DNA of 64,000 nt from Salinisphaera sp. (GTDB taxonomy: Bacteria; Pseudomonadota; Gammaproteobacteria; Nevskiales; Salinisphaeraceae): assembly GCA_027858915.1 (NCBI GenBank), contig JAQIBT010000156.1, forward strand, positions 1 through 64,000, in the 5' to 3' direction. Every line of letters begins with the position of its first letter. The first letter of the stretch is position 1. The notes under the pieces are model-generated. The model saw nothing but the letters and a program-made list of their open reading frames with translations, did no database searches and was not told the DNA's origin. Shown here in pieces: positions 51,916 to 59,277 of this stretch. Made by a program: the position numbers and the translations under genes.

Positions 51916-52646
51916 ACGAATGGGGCGCCCAGGACCTGCAACGCCGGCTGGCGAACCTGATCCGGATCGCCACCATCACCGAACTGGACGATGCCGGCGC
52001 CCGTGCCCGCGTTACCTGTGCCTCGGTGCCCGACAGTGCCTGGCTGCCCATCCTCACCCAACGCGCCGGGCCCGATCGCTCTTACTGGCTGCCCGAGCCG
52101 GGGGAGCAGGTGATGATACTGTCGCCATCTGGCGACAGTGCCCAAGGCATGATCTTGCCGGCCGGTTTTCAGGACGCGTATCCGCCACCGGCCAACGTCC
52201 GGACCACCCACCGGCACGAGTACGCCGACGGCACCGTCACTGAATACGACCGCGCCAGCCACACGCTCACGGTCGATTGCGTCGGCGATATCGTCGTCCG
52301 TGCGGCTGGCGACCTGACCGCCGAGATCACCGGCAACGTACAAGCGGCAGTGCAGGGCACGGCGAGTGCCACCGTACAAGGCGCCGTGTCGCTGACCACG
52401 CCCACTGGGATCACGATCAATGCCCCGCTGACCACCGTCAACGGGGCGCTTACCGTCAAAGGCCTGCTCACCTATGCGGCAGGCATGGCAGGCTCCGGCG
52501 GCAGCGGTGCCACGGCCACCATCGACGGCAGCGTGCAGATTACCGGCACTACCACGGTCGACGGCGACGTGACCGCTGGCGGGGTATCGCTCGAGCACCA
52601 CACCCACCCGGGCGACTCCGGCGGCACGACCGGCCAGCCCGTGTAG
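51912..52646 (+). CDS. Baseplate assembly protein V (spike)
   Basis: A 244-residue spike: N-terminal OB-like part (LIRIATITELDDAGARARVTC, YWLPEPGEQVMILSPSGD), a long repeated beta-helix (about 120-220), and the C-terminal EHHTHPGDSGG whose HxH coordinates the apical iron in P2 gpV. Trimers form the membrane-piercing tip of contractile tails. ATGA overlap upstream. Confidence 0.92.
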   Translation: MNEWGAQDLQRRLANLIRIATITELDDAGARARVTCASVPDSAWLPILTQRAGPDRSYWLPEPGEQVMILSPSGDSAQGMILPAGFQDAYPPPANVRTTHRHEYADGTVTEYDRASHTLTVDCVGDIVVRAAGDLTAEITGNVQAAVQGTASATVQGAVSLTTPTGITINAPLTTVNGALTVKGLLTYAAGMAGSGGSGATATIDGSVQITGTTTVDGDVTAGGVSLEHHTHPGDSGGTTGQPV

Positions 52647-52648
52647 TC

Positions 52649-52665
52649 GGAAAACCCGCCAGAGG
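52649..52665 (+). repeat. Module-boundary repeat, exact copy B
   Basis: GGAAAACCCGCCAGAGG lies 3 bp after the stop of gene V, in the 52-bp gap before gene W. Here it is not coding in the annotated frames. Confidence 0.8.
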
Positions 52666-52698
52666 TCACAACCGGCCCGGCCGGTCGATGATCACGGC

Positions 52699-53037
52699 AT
52701 GTCTGGCATGTCCCGCGAAACCGGTGGCGCGCGCAATGGGCTGGCCCATCTGCAGCAATCGATCACCGATATCCTCACCACGCCCATCGGCTCGCGCGTC
52801 ATGCGCCGAGACTATGGCTCGCATATTTTCGAGCTCGTCGATGCGCCCATGAATCGGGCCACGCTGGTGGCGATATATGCCGCCACCGCCGAAGCCATCG
52901 CCCGCTGGGAGCCGCGTTTTGCGGTCAGCCGTGTGCAAGCCACCGACGCCGCACCCGGCCGCGTCACCTTGTCGCTCACCGGCACCTATCGGCCCAACGG
53001 CAAGGCGATCACCCTGGACGGAGTCGCGATTACATGA
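52699..53037 (+). CDS. Baseplate wedge protein W (gp25-like)
   Basis: A 112-residue protein of the gpW/gp25 type: GLAHLQQSITDILTTPIGSRVMRRDYGSHIFELVD with the conserved TPxGxR...YG, and the C-terminal TLSLTGTYRPNGK. It forms part of the baseplate wedge and sheath nucleation. ATG 52708 is an alternative start. Coupled to J by ATGA. Confidence 0.92.
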   Translation: MSGMSRETGGARNGLAHLQQSITDILTTPIGSRVMRRDYGSHIFELVDAPMNRATLVAIYAATAEAIARWEPRFAVSRVQATDAAPGRVTLSLTGTYRPNGKAITLDGVAIT

Positions 53038-53924
53038 GCAACGTGATCGATCTGTCGCAGGTGCCGCCGCCCGACATCGTCGAAACCATCGATTTCGAGA
53101 CCATCCGCGCCGACATGATCGCGGATTTCCTCGAGCGCTTCCCGGAATTCTCGCAGAGCATCGAATCCGATCCAGCCATCAAGGTGCTGGAAGTCGCGGC
53201 GTATCGCGAAACCATCCTTCGCCAACGCATCAACGAAGCCGGGCAGGCGGTCATGCTGCCCTATGCCGCCGGCACGGATCTCGACAATCTGGCCACCTTG
53301 TTCGGCGTACAACGCCTGATTACCCAGGCCGCGCAGCCCGATCAAATCCCGCCGATCCCGGCGGTCTACGAGACCGACGCCCAACTGCGCCGGCGCGTCC
53401 AACTCTCGCTGGAAGGCCTGAGCGTCGCGGGCCCCGAAGGCGCCTATGTATTCCATGCGCTATCCGCCGACGGCCGCGCGCTGGATGCCAGCGCATCCAG
53501 CCCGGGGCCGGGAGAAGTGGTGGTGACGGTGCTGGCGCGCGCGGGCAACGGCGTCGCGCCGCAGGATCTGCTCGATGCAGTCCAGGCCGGCGTATCCGCC
53601 GAAGACGTCCGCCCGCTGACCGATCACGTCACCGTCGCATCGGCCGAGATCATCAATTACACCGTCGACGCCTCGCTGTATGTGTTCAATGGCCCGGACT
53701 CGCAAGTCATCCTCAGCAACGCCCAGGCCGCGATCGCCACCTATACCGCCGACCAGCACCGGCTGGGCCTGGATATCACCCTGTCCGGTGTCTATGCCGC
53801 CCTGCACCAGCCGGGCGTGCAACACGTCGAGCTGAGATCGCCCAGCGCCACGATCACGATCACCCCCAAGCAAGCGGCGTATTGCACCGGCATCACAGTC
53901 GATTACGGCGGCGTCGATGAGTGA
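53034..53924 (+). CDS. Baseplate assembly protein J
   Basis: A 296-residue gpJ-like wedge protein: the N-terminal DFETIRADMIADFLERFPEF, then LEVAAYRETILRQRINEAGQAVMLPYAAGTDLDNLATLFGV and LRRRVQLSLEGLSVAGPEGAYVFHAL are family landmarks. It forms the baseplate with W and I. It overlaps I by 8 bp. Confidence 0.92.
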   Translation: MSNVIDLSQVPPPDIVETIDFETIRADMIADFLERFPEFSQSIESDPAIKVLEVAAYRETILRQRINEAGQAVMLPYAAGTDLDNLATLFGVQRLITQAAQPDQIPPIPAVYETDAQLRRRVQLSLEGLSVAGPEGAYVFHALSADGRALDASASSPGPGEVVVTVLARAGNGVAPQDLLDAVQAGVSAEDVRPLTDHVTVASAEIINYTVDASLYVFNGPDSQVILSNAQAAIATYTADQHRLGLDITLSGVYAALHQPGVQHVELRSPSATITITPKQAAYCTGITVDYGGVDE

Positions 53925-54459
53925 TAGCGCCGCCTTGCTGCCGCCCAACGCTACTGCGCTCGAGCGCGCGCTGGTCGACGCCGCTGCGCGCGCCACCGAT
54001 ATCCCGCCGCCGGTCCGCGAGCTATGGGACGTCGACACCTGTCCCGAGCCGCTGCTGCCGTGGCTGGCCTGGGCGCTCAATATGCAGACCTGGCGCGCCA
54101 GCTGGCCGGTCGCCGTCAAACGGGCGCGGATTCGCTCGGCCGTCGACGTCCATCGGCGCAAAGGCACCGCCGCCAGTGTGCGCTCGGTGGTCGCGTCCTT
54201 CGGCGCCGATATCTCGCTGCGCGAATGGTGGCAGACCAGCCCCAAGGGCACCCCGCATACGTTCTCCGTGGTGCTCAATATCGGCGGCTCGTTGCCGCAG
54301 GACGCCGGGTTCCAGCAAAGCATTGCCCAGGCCATCGACCTGACCAAGCCGGTACGCAGCCAATACGACCTGAGCGTGACCACGACCAGCACCACGTCGG
54401 TCGGCGTGCTCGCGGCCAGCCAGGCCATCACCTACCGCCGCCTCAACCTACAGGACTAG
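53917..54459 (+). CDS. Tail protein I
   Basis: A 180-residue gpI-like baseplate protein: LPPNATALERALVDAAARATDIPPPVRELWDVDTCPEPLLPWLAWALNMQ, with the W..D.CP...LPWLAW pattern, and RKGTAASVRSVVASFGADISLREWW. It joins the baseplate to tail fibres, matching the downstream fibre gene. Confidence 0.92.
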   Translation: MSDSAALLPPNATALERALVDAAARATDIPPPVRELWDVDTCPEPLLPWLAWALNMQTWRASWPVAVKRARIRSAVDVHRRKGTAASVRSVVASFGADISLREWWQTSPKGTPHTFSVVLNIGGSLPQDAGFQQSIAQAIDLTKPVRSQYDLSVTTTSTTSVGVLAASQAITYRRLNLQD

Positions 54460-54462
54460 CCC

Positions 54463-56199
54463 ATGCGCCTGCTCTGGACCGATGCCGGCTATGCCGCGCT
54501 CGTCAATGCAACCAACAACGGCACTGCGCCGGTGCTCTGTGCCCAGATCGCAGTCGGCAGCGGCACCACCGCGGCCACCGCCAGCGATACTGCCCTGGAA
54601 ACCGAAACCAAGCGGCTGGCGACGATCAGCGGCCAGGCCGTCGCCCCCAACATTATCCACGTCGTCTATCGCGACGAATCAGCCGACAGCTACCCCGTCA
54701 ACGAAATCGGCTTGATCGCAGACGACGGCACCCTGCTGGCGCGCTATGCCCAATCGGCCATCATCGTCGAAAAAGCCGCGGCCTCCACGGCCCTGCTGGA
54801 GATCGACGCCACGTTGACCGGCGTCGACACGGCCAATATCGCGTTTCCGTCGCTGGATTTCGTCAATCCGCCCTGGTCTGAAACCGTCCAAGGCGTGCTC
54901 GAAAAAGCCACCGACGCCGAGGCCACCGCCGGCACCGACAACAGCCGCGGCATGACCGCAAAACTGGTTTTCGCTGCGATCAAGGCGTTTTTCGGCGGCG
55001 CCACCGGTGCCGGGGCCGGCAAGGGGCTTGATGCTGACACGCTCGACGGCGTACAAGGCGCTGGCTTTGCCAAGGTCGTTGGCAGCGCACAACAGAAATT
55101 TTATGCGGCAGCCGCCGAGACTGTTAGCCAAGTAATAAATCTTGGTCAAGCAGACGGGCGCTACGGCCGGCTCGCTAAAGCAAACAGCTGGGCCGGGGAA
55201 AACACTTTTCCGGCGGGCGCGGAAGTCGCCAATGGTGTGGCGTTGTCTGGGACGGCGGATGACCCTAATAATTGGCCCCCCGGCTATTCGGTTACATGGG
55301 CCGGAAAGCAAAACGCCCTTTCAAACGGATATTCCTCGGTTGTTACGTTTCGACAACCGAACAATGCCGGCGACACGCTGCAACTTATCTACGACTGGGC
55401 GGATATCTCTGGCAATCCGATATCCACTATCCGGTACAGAACGCACGTTGATAACGGGTCATGGTCTGCGGTCAAGCAGCTAGCTACGACAGCGGATATC
55501 TCCGCGCAGCATACGAGCGATGTAGCCGAGTTTCAGCCAGCCGGCAGCTACGCCACGGCCGCTCAAGGCGCAGAGGCCGATAGCGCCGTTCAGCCCACAG
55601 ATCGGGCGAACAGCGCGCTGAATATGCAGTCCATTGGAACGGGATCAGACGTTGCTCACTCCAACGGACTTTATACGCTGCCCGGGACACCGGGGCACTT
55701 CGCCACAAACTCCGCTGATATTACGGGCGGTGGCGCGCATATCGATATTAATGGAAACGGCATCGAGTGGGGCGGTTACGGCAGTTATACGACGATAAAG
55801 TTCAGCACGTCCTATGCCGTCGGGACGTATCACCAGATTTGGACGGAAGTCAACCAAGGTTCGGGATCGGGGATGGACGCCGATCTGCTCGACGGTCAGC
55901 AAGGTTCGTTCTACGCCCCGGCCAACCTTTTTTCGGGGGTCAATGTTGTGACGTCGAGCCGGGCGCTTGGCTCGACGTACACGAACAGCACCGGTAAGCC
56001 GATGCTCGTGTCCGTGTCGACCTATACCACCAGTTCAACCGGCTCGGCCGGTTACATAAACGGCACTATTGTCGCGCGACAAGGCATCAATTCGCACAGC
56101 GAGACGGGCGACTATGGCCTCCTTACGATGATCGTGCCTGCCGGCTCGACCTATAAAGTTACCGGAAGCTCACTGACGTATTGGACGGAGACTTACTAA
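54463..56199 (+). CDS. Tail fibre protein
   Basis: A 578-residue fibre. Residues 1-140 form the baseplate-attaching N-terminal domain (ESADSYPVNEIGLIADDGTLLARYAQ). Two DADTLDG/DADLLDGQ repeats, typical of tail fibres, occur near 192 and 474. The rest is a receptor-binding shaft and tip rich in Ser/Thr/Gly/Tyr. From about 55080 codon use is visibly less GC-rich than upstream, suggesting exchange of the receptor-binding part. Confidence 0.87.
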   Translation: MRLLWTDAGYAALVNATNNGTAPVLCAQIAVGSGTTAATASDTALETETKRLATISGQAVAPNIIHVVYRDESADSYPVNEIGLIADDGTLLARYAQSAIIVEKAAASTALLEIDATLTGVDTANIAFPSLDFVNPPWSETVQGVLEKATDAEATAGTDNSRGMTAKLVFAAIKAFFGGATGAGAGKGLDADTLDGVQGAGFAKVVGSAQQKFYAAAAETVSQVINLGQADGRYGRLAKANSWAGENTFPAGAEVANGVALSGTADDPNNWPPGYSVTWAGKQNALSNGYSSVVTFRQPNNAGDTLQLIYDWADISGNPISTIRYRTHVDNGSWSAVKQLATTADISAQHTSDVAEFQPAGSYATAAQGAEADSAVQPTDRANSALNMQSIGTGSDVAHSNGLYTLPGTPGHFATNSADITGGGAHIDINGNGIEWGGYGSYTTIKFSTSYAVGTYHQIWTEVNQGSGSGMDADLLDGQQGSFYAPANLFSGVNVVTSSRALGSTYTNSTGKPMLVSVSTYTTSSTGSAGYINGTIVARQGINSHSETGDYGLLTMIVPAGSTYKVTGSSLTYWTETY

Positions 56200-56789
56200 T
56201 GCAATATTTCAAAACGGCGAGCGGTGACGTTTTCGCCTATGAGGACAACGTAACGATCGTCACGGCGGCAGACGGTACGACGACGGGCACCATTCCGAGT
56301 ACCGATGCCCCCACGGTTACTCTGAACAAGGACGGCACAAAGACTACGACCCCGCCGGCGCCCGCCGCTTTTCCGAACGTGCCCACGGATCTGAAGCCGT
56401 ACACGCCGCCTGCGCCAACCGCGGCAGACAAGCTGGCCGAGGCTCAGGCGGCTCAGATTGGGCAGGTTACGGCCGAGTACAAAGCCGCTATCAGCGCAGA
56501 TATCGTGTACAACAGCGTCGCAGGCGTCAAACAGACCTATCAAGCCGACGCCGGCAGTCGCTCGAATTTGCAAGACATGCTGGAGGCGTTCCGCAAACCG
56601 CAGGCAGTTCCAAACGGCTTTTTCTGGGTGTCACTCGACAATACGCACGTCGATTTCACCTACGCCGATCTGCAAGGCCTGGCCGAAACGCTGGGCACTC
56701 GAGGCGCAGCCGCGTTTGTCAATCTGCAGGTTAAAAAATCCCAGATCCGTGCAGCGACCACCATCGCCGACGTACAAGCCGTCACTTAA
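56199..56789 (+). CDS. DUF4376-containing tail-fibre-associated protein
   Basis: A 196-residue protein that starts at ATG 56199 overlapping the fibre stop (TAATG) with GGAG 8 nt upstream. A Pro/Thr/Ala-rich middle leads into a C-terminal DUF4376-like domain (about 110-195: RSNLQDMLEAF, NTHVDFTYADLQGLAETLG). Proteins in this position act in tail-fibre assembly or as accessory fibre pieces. Exact role unknown. Confidence 0.72.
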   Translation: MQYFKTASGDVFAYEDNVTIVTAADGTTTGTIPSTDAPTVTLNKDGTKTTTPPAPAAFPNVPTDLKPYTPPAPTAADKLAEAQAAQIGQVTAEYKAAISADIVYNSVAGVKQTYQADAGSRSNLQDMLEAFRKPQAVPNGFFWVSLDNTHVDFTYADLQGLAETLGTRGAAAFVNLQVKKSQIRAATTIADVQAVT

Positions 56790-56803
56790 CGCCGCTCGCC
56801 ACC

Positions 56804-56820
56804 GGAAAACCCGCCAGAGG
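56804..56820 (+). repeat. Module-boundary repeat, exact copy C
   Basis: GGAAAACCCGCCAGAGG lies in the 92-bp gap between the DUF4376 gene and the tail sheath gene, in the same orientation as the other copies. Confidence 0.8.
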
Positions 56821-56881
56821 AACGCCCTACCCATCCCGTCGACACTGGCTGCAACGCTAGCAGCCCATCGGCGAGGACCAC

Positions 56882-58114
56882 ATGCCAGAAACGTTTTTGC
56901 ACGGCGTCGAGATTGTAGAAATCGACACCGGCCCGCGCCCGATTCGCACCGCGAGATCGAGCGTGGTCGGCATCGTCGGCACCGCGCCCAACGCTGACCC
57001 AGCCGCTTTCCCGATCAATACCCCGGTCCTGGTGGCCGGCAACCGCACGCTGGCGGCCAAGCTCGACACCGTCAACGACGGCGTCGACCCCGGCACGCTG
57101 CCGGCGGCCCTGGACGGCATCTTCGATCAGATCGGTGCGGTGGTTGCCGTTATTCGTGTCGAAGAGGGCATCGACACCACGACAACGACCGCAAACGTGA
57201 TCGGCGGCGTCGATGCCAACACCGGTCAATATCAAGGCGTGCATGCGTTCCAGGCGGCCGAGTCGGTGATCGGTGTGCATCCTCGCATCCTCATCGCGCC
57301 CGGCTTTACCCATCAACGCCCCGAAGACCCGGTCAACACCGGCACCTATCTGGCCAACCCGGTCGTCTCCGAACTGCAGGGTATTGCCGAGCAGATGCGG
57401 GCCGTGATCATTGCCGACGGGCCCAATACCAACGATGCTGACGCCAAGCTGTATGCCGATGATTTCGGCAGTGCGCGTATCTATCTGGTCGATCCCTGGG
57501 TCAAGGTCGTCAACCCGGCCGGAGCGATCGTCGACGAGCCAGCCAGTGCCCGCGTGGCCGGCCTGATTGCCAAATCCGACAACGATCGCGGTTTCTGGTG
57601 GTCACCCTCGAACCAGACCATTGCCGGCATCATCGGCACGTCCCGACCGATTGATTTCGCGATCGGCAACCAGAACAGCCGCGCCAACCTGCTCAACGAA
57701 GCCAACGTCGCCACCATCGTGCACCAGAACGGCTATCGCCTCTGGGGCAATCGTACGTTGTCGGCCGATGCCAAGTTCGCGTTTCTGCAAGCACGCCGTA
57801 CCGCCGACATCATCAACGAGTCGTTGCAGCAGGCCCATTTGTACGCCGTCGATCGCAATATCACGGCGACCTATGTCGAAGACGTCACCGAAGGCGTCAA
57901 TGCGTACTTGCGCCAGCTCAAGGCACAAGGTGCAATCATTGACGGCAACTGCTATGCCGACCCGGATTTGAACACCGCGGCGTCGGTATCGGCTGGGGAA
58001 GTCTATTTCGACTTCGATTTCACCGTGCCGTATCCGGCCGAACACATCACGTTCCGCAGCGCGCTCGTGAACGATTACATCACCGAGATATTCCCGAGTA
58101 CCACGGCTGCGTAA
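56882..58114 (+). CDS. Contractile tail sheath protein
   Basis: A 410-residue sheath of the P2 FI type: MPETFLHGVEIVEIDTGPRPIRTARSSVVGIVGTAPNAD at the N-terminus, and FWWSPSNQTIAGIIGTSRPIDF, NLLNEANVATIVHQNGYRLWGNRTLS and RRTADIINESLQ in the C-terminal half. The protein defines the phage as a myovirus. Confidence 0.95.
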   Translation: MPETFLHGVEIVEIDTGPRPIRTARSSVVGIVGTAPNADPAAFPINTPVLVAGNRTLAAKLDTVNDGVDPGTLPAALDGIFDQIGAVVAVIRVEEGIDTTTTTANVIGGVDANTGQYQGVHAFQAAESVIGVHPRILIAPGFTHQRPEDPVNTGTYLANPVVSELQGIAEQMRAVIIADGPNTNDADAKLYADDFGSARIYLVDPWVKVVNPAGAIVDEPASARVAGLIAKSDNDRGFWWSPSNQTIAGIIGTSRPIDFAIGNQNSRANLLNEANVATIVHQNGYRLWGNRTLSADAKFAFLQARRTADIINESLQQAHLYAVDRNITATYVEDVTEGVNAYLRQLKAQGAIIDGNCYADPDLNTAASVSAGEVYFDFDFTVPYPAEHITFRSALVNDYITEIFPSTTAA

Positions 58115-58386
58115 TGGAAATCATCAGCCGCAAAGAAGCACGCGCAGCCGGGCCCGGGCGTCGGTATTACTTCACCGGCAAGCCGTGCAATCGCGGCCTG
58201 GTGGCGCGCCGTCTTGTTTCTGACAAGCGGTGCCAGTGCGAGGCGCATCGCGCCTATCGAAACACCCGCGCAAAACAAGTTGCGCGCGATAAAGCCGAAG
58301 AAAAACGCCGCCGCGAACATCCAGGTCATTCTGCCGCGATGAACCGTAGCAAGCACAATCGCATCCAGCCCGAGGTCTGTGTCTGA
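58114..58386 (+). CDS. Small zinc-knuckle protein between sheath and tube
   Basis: A 90-residue basic protein. RYYFTGKPCNRGLVARRLVSDKRCQCEAHRAYRNTRAK resembles the short Cys/His unit found at one end of phage HNH/endonuclease VII proteins, but no nuclease domain follows. It starts on the last base of the sheath stop and overlaps the tube start, so it is translated within the structural operon. Probably an inserted accessory gene. Confidence 0.6.
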   Translation: MEIISRKEARAAGPGRRYYFTGKPCNRGLVARRLVSDKRCQCEAHRAYRNTRAKQVARDKAEEKRRREHPGHSAAMNRSKHNRIQPEVCV

Positions 58387-58892
58387 TGGCAGCAAACGAC
58401 GTACTAAAAAATCTGAATCTGTTCGTCGATGGCCGCGGCTACGCGGGCAATATCGACGATTACAGCCCGCCTGATCTATCGATCATGGTCGAGAACTATC
58501 GTGCCGGCGGCATGGATGCCTCGGTGCCCCTCGACATGGGCATGGAAGACCTGGAAACGTCTTTCAACCTGATCGCCTACGACCGGGACGTACTGAGCCT
58601 GTTCGGCGTGGCCGAAGGCAATCAGGTGCCGTTCCGGGCGCGCGGCGCGTTGGAGTCCTACGACGGCACCATCACCCAGGTGCAGCACATCATGCGCGGC
58701 AAGATCACCAAGCTGGCGCGCAATACCTGGCAGCCGGGCAACAAGCCCCAGCTCGGTGTGACGATGCGGCTGGACTACTACCGCGAAGAACATGGCGGCC
58801 AGGTCATCCACGAGATCGACGTGGTCAACATGATTCGCATCATCAACGGCACGGATCGGCTGGCCCAGATCCGCCAGGCCATCGGAATCTGA
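58386..58892 (+). CDS. Tail tube protein
   Basis: A 168-residue P2 FII-like tube: NDVLKNLNLFVDGRGYAGNIDDYSPPDLSIMVENYRAGGMDASVPLDMGMEDLETSF, and a C-terminal LGVTMRLDYYREEHGGQVIHEIDVVNMIRIINGTD. It forms the rigid inner tube inside the sheath. Confidence 0.94.
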   Translation: MAANDVLKNLNLFVDGRGYAGNIDDYSPPDLSIMVENYRAGGMDASVPLDMGMEDLETSFNLIAYDRDVLSLFGVAEGNQVPFRARGALESYDGTITQVQHIMRGKITKLARNTWQPGNKPQLGVTMRLDYYREEHGGQVIHEIDVVNMIRIINGTDRLAQIRQAIGI

Positions 58893-58894
58893 GC

Positions 58895-59146
58895 ATGAGC
58901 GATACCAACACATCTATCGAACTGTCGCGGCCGCTGGATATCGACGGCGCCGCCGTATCCAGCCTGAGCATGCGCGAGCCGACCGTTGATGACCAGATCG
59001 TCGCCAGCGAGATGAAAGGCAGCGCAGCGATTCAGGAAGTGCATATGATCGCCAATCTCTGCGACGTGGCACCGGCGGATATCCGCAGCCTGTCGCTGCG
59101 CGACTACCGCAAATTGCAAGAAGCGTTCGTGGGTTTTACCGACTGA
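58895..59146 (+). CDS. Tail assembly chaperone gpE (zero-frame product)
   Basis: An 83-residue gpE-like protein (TNTSIELSRPLDIDGAAVSSLSMREPTVDDQ...). The small proteins between tube and tape measure in P2-like phages are tape-measure chaperones made in two forms. A slippery heptamer near the end allows an extended product. Confidence 0.9.
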   Translation: MSDTNTSIELSRPLDIDGAAVSSLSMREPTVDDQIVASEMKGSAAIQEVHMIANLCDVAPADIRSLSLRDYRKLQEAFVGFTD

Positions 59147-59277
59147 GTCTGGGCGATGTGCGACGCCTGGTGCTCGCGTTGGCCTCGCATACCGGCTGGT
59201 CGGCGGCAGAAATAGGGGGGATGCCGACCCGCCGGTTCCTTTTCTGGATCGACGGGCTGCCACGTCATGGCGAGTAG
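58895..59277 (+). CDS. gpE+E' frameshift product
   Basis: The zero frame reads GTG-GGT-TTT at 59129-59137, creating a perfect X-XXY-YYZ heptamer G-GGT-TTT (59131-59137). A -1 shift continues at TAC 59137 for 46 codons (YRLSLGDVRRLVLALASHTG, WSAAEIGGMPTRRFLFWIDG), stopping at 59275-59277, giving a 127-residue protein. The extension matches the gpE' pattern with W...EI..M and F..W. It overlaps the tape measure start. Confidence 0.85.

Noticed and set aside
51920-54881. Long alternative-frame ORFs across the baseplate and fibre genes
   Set aside because: They are rich in Arg/Pro/His and lack domains, while the main frames encode recognisable V, W, J, I and fibre proteins.
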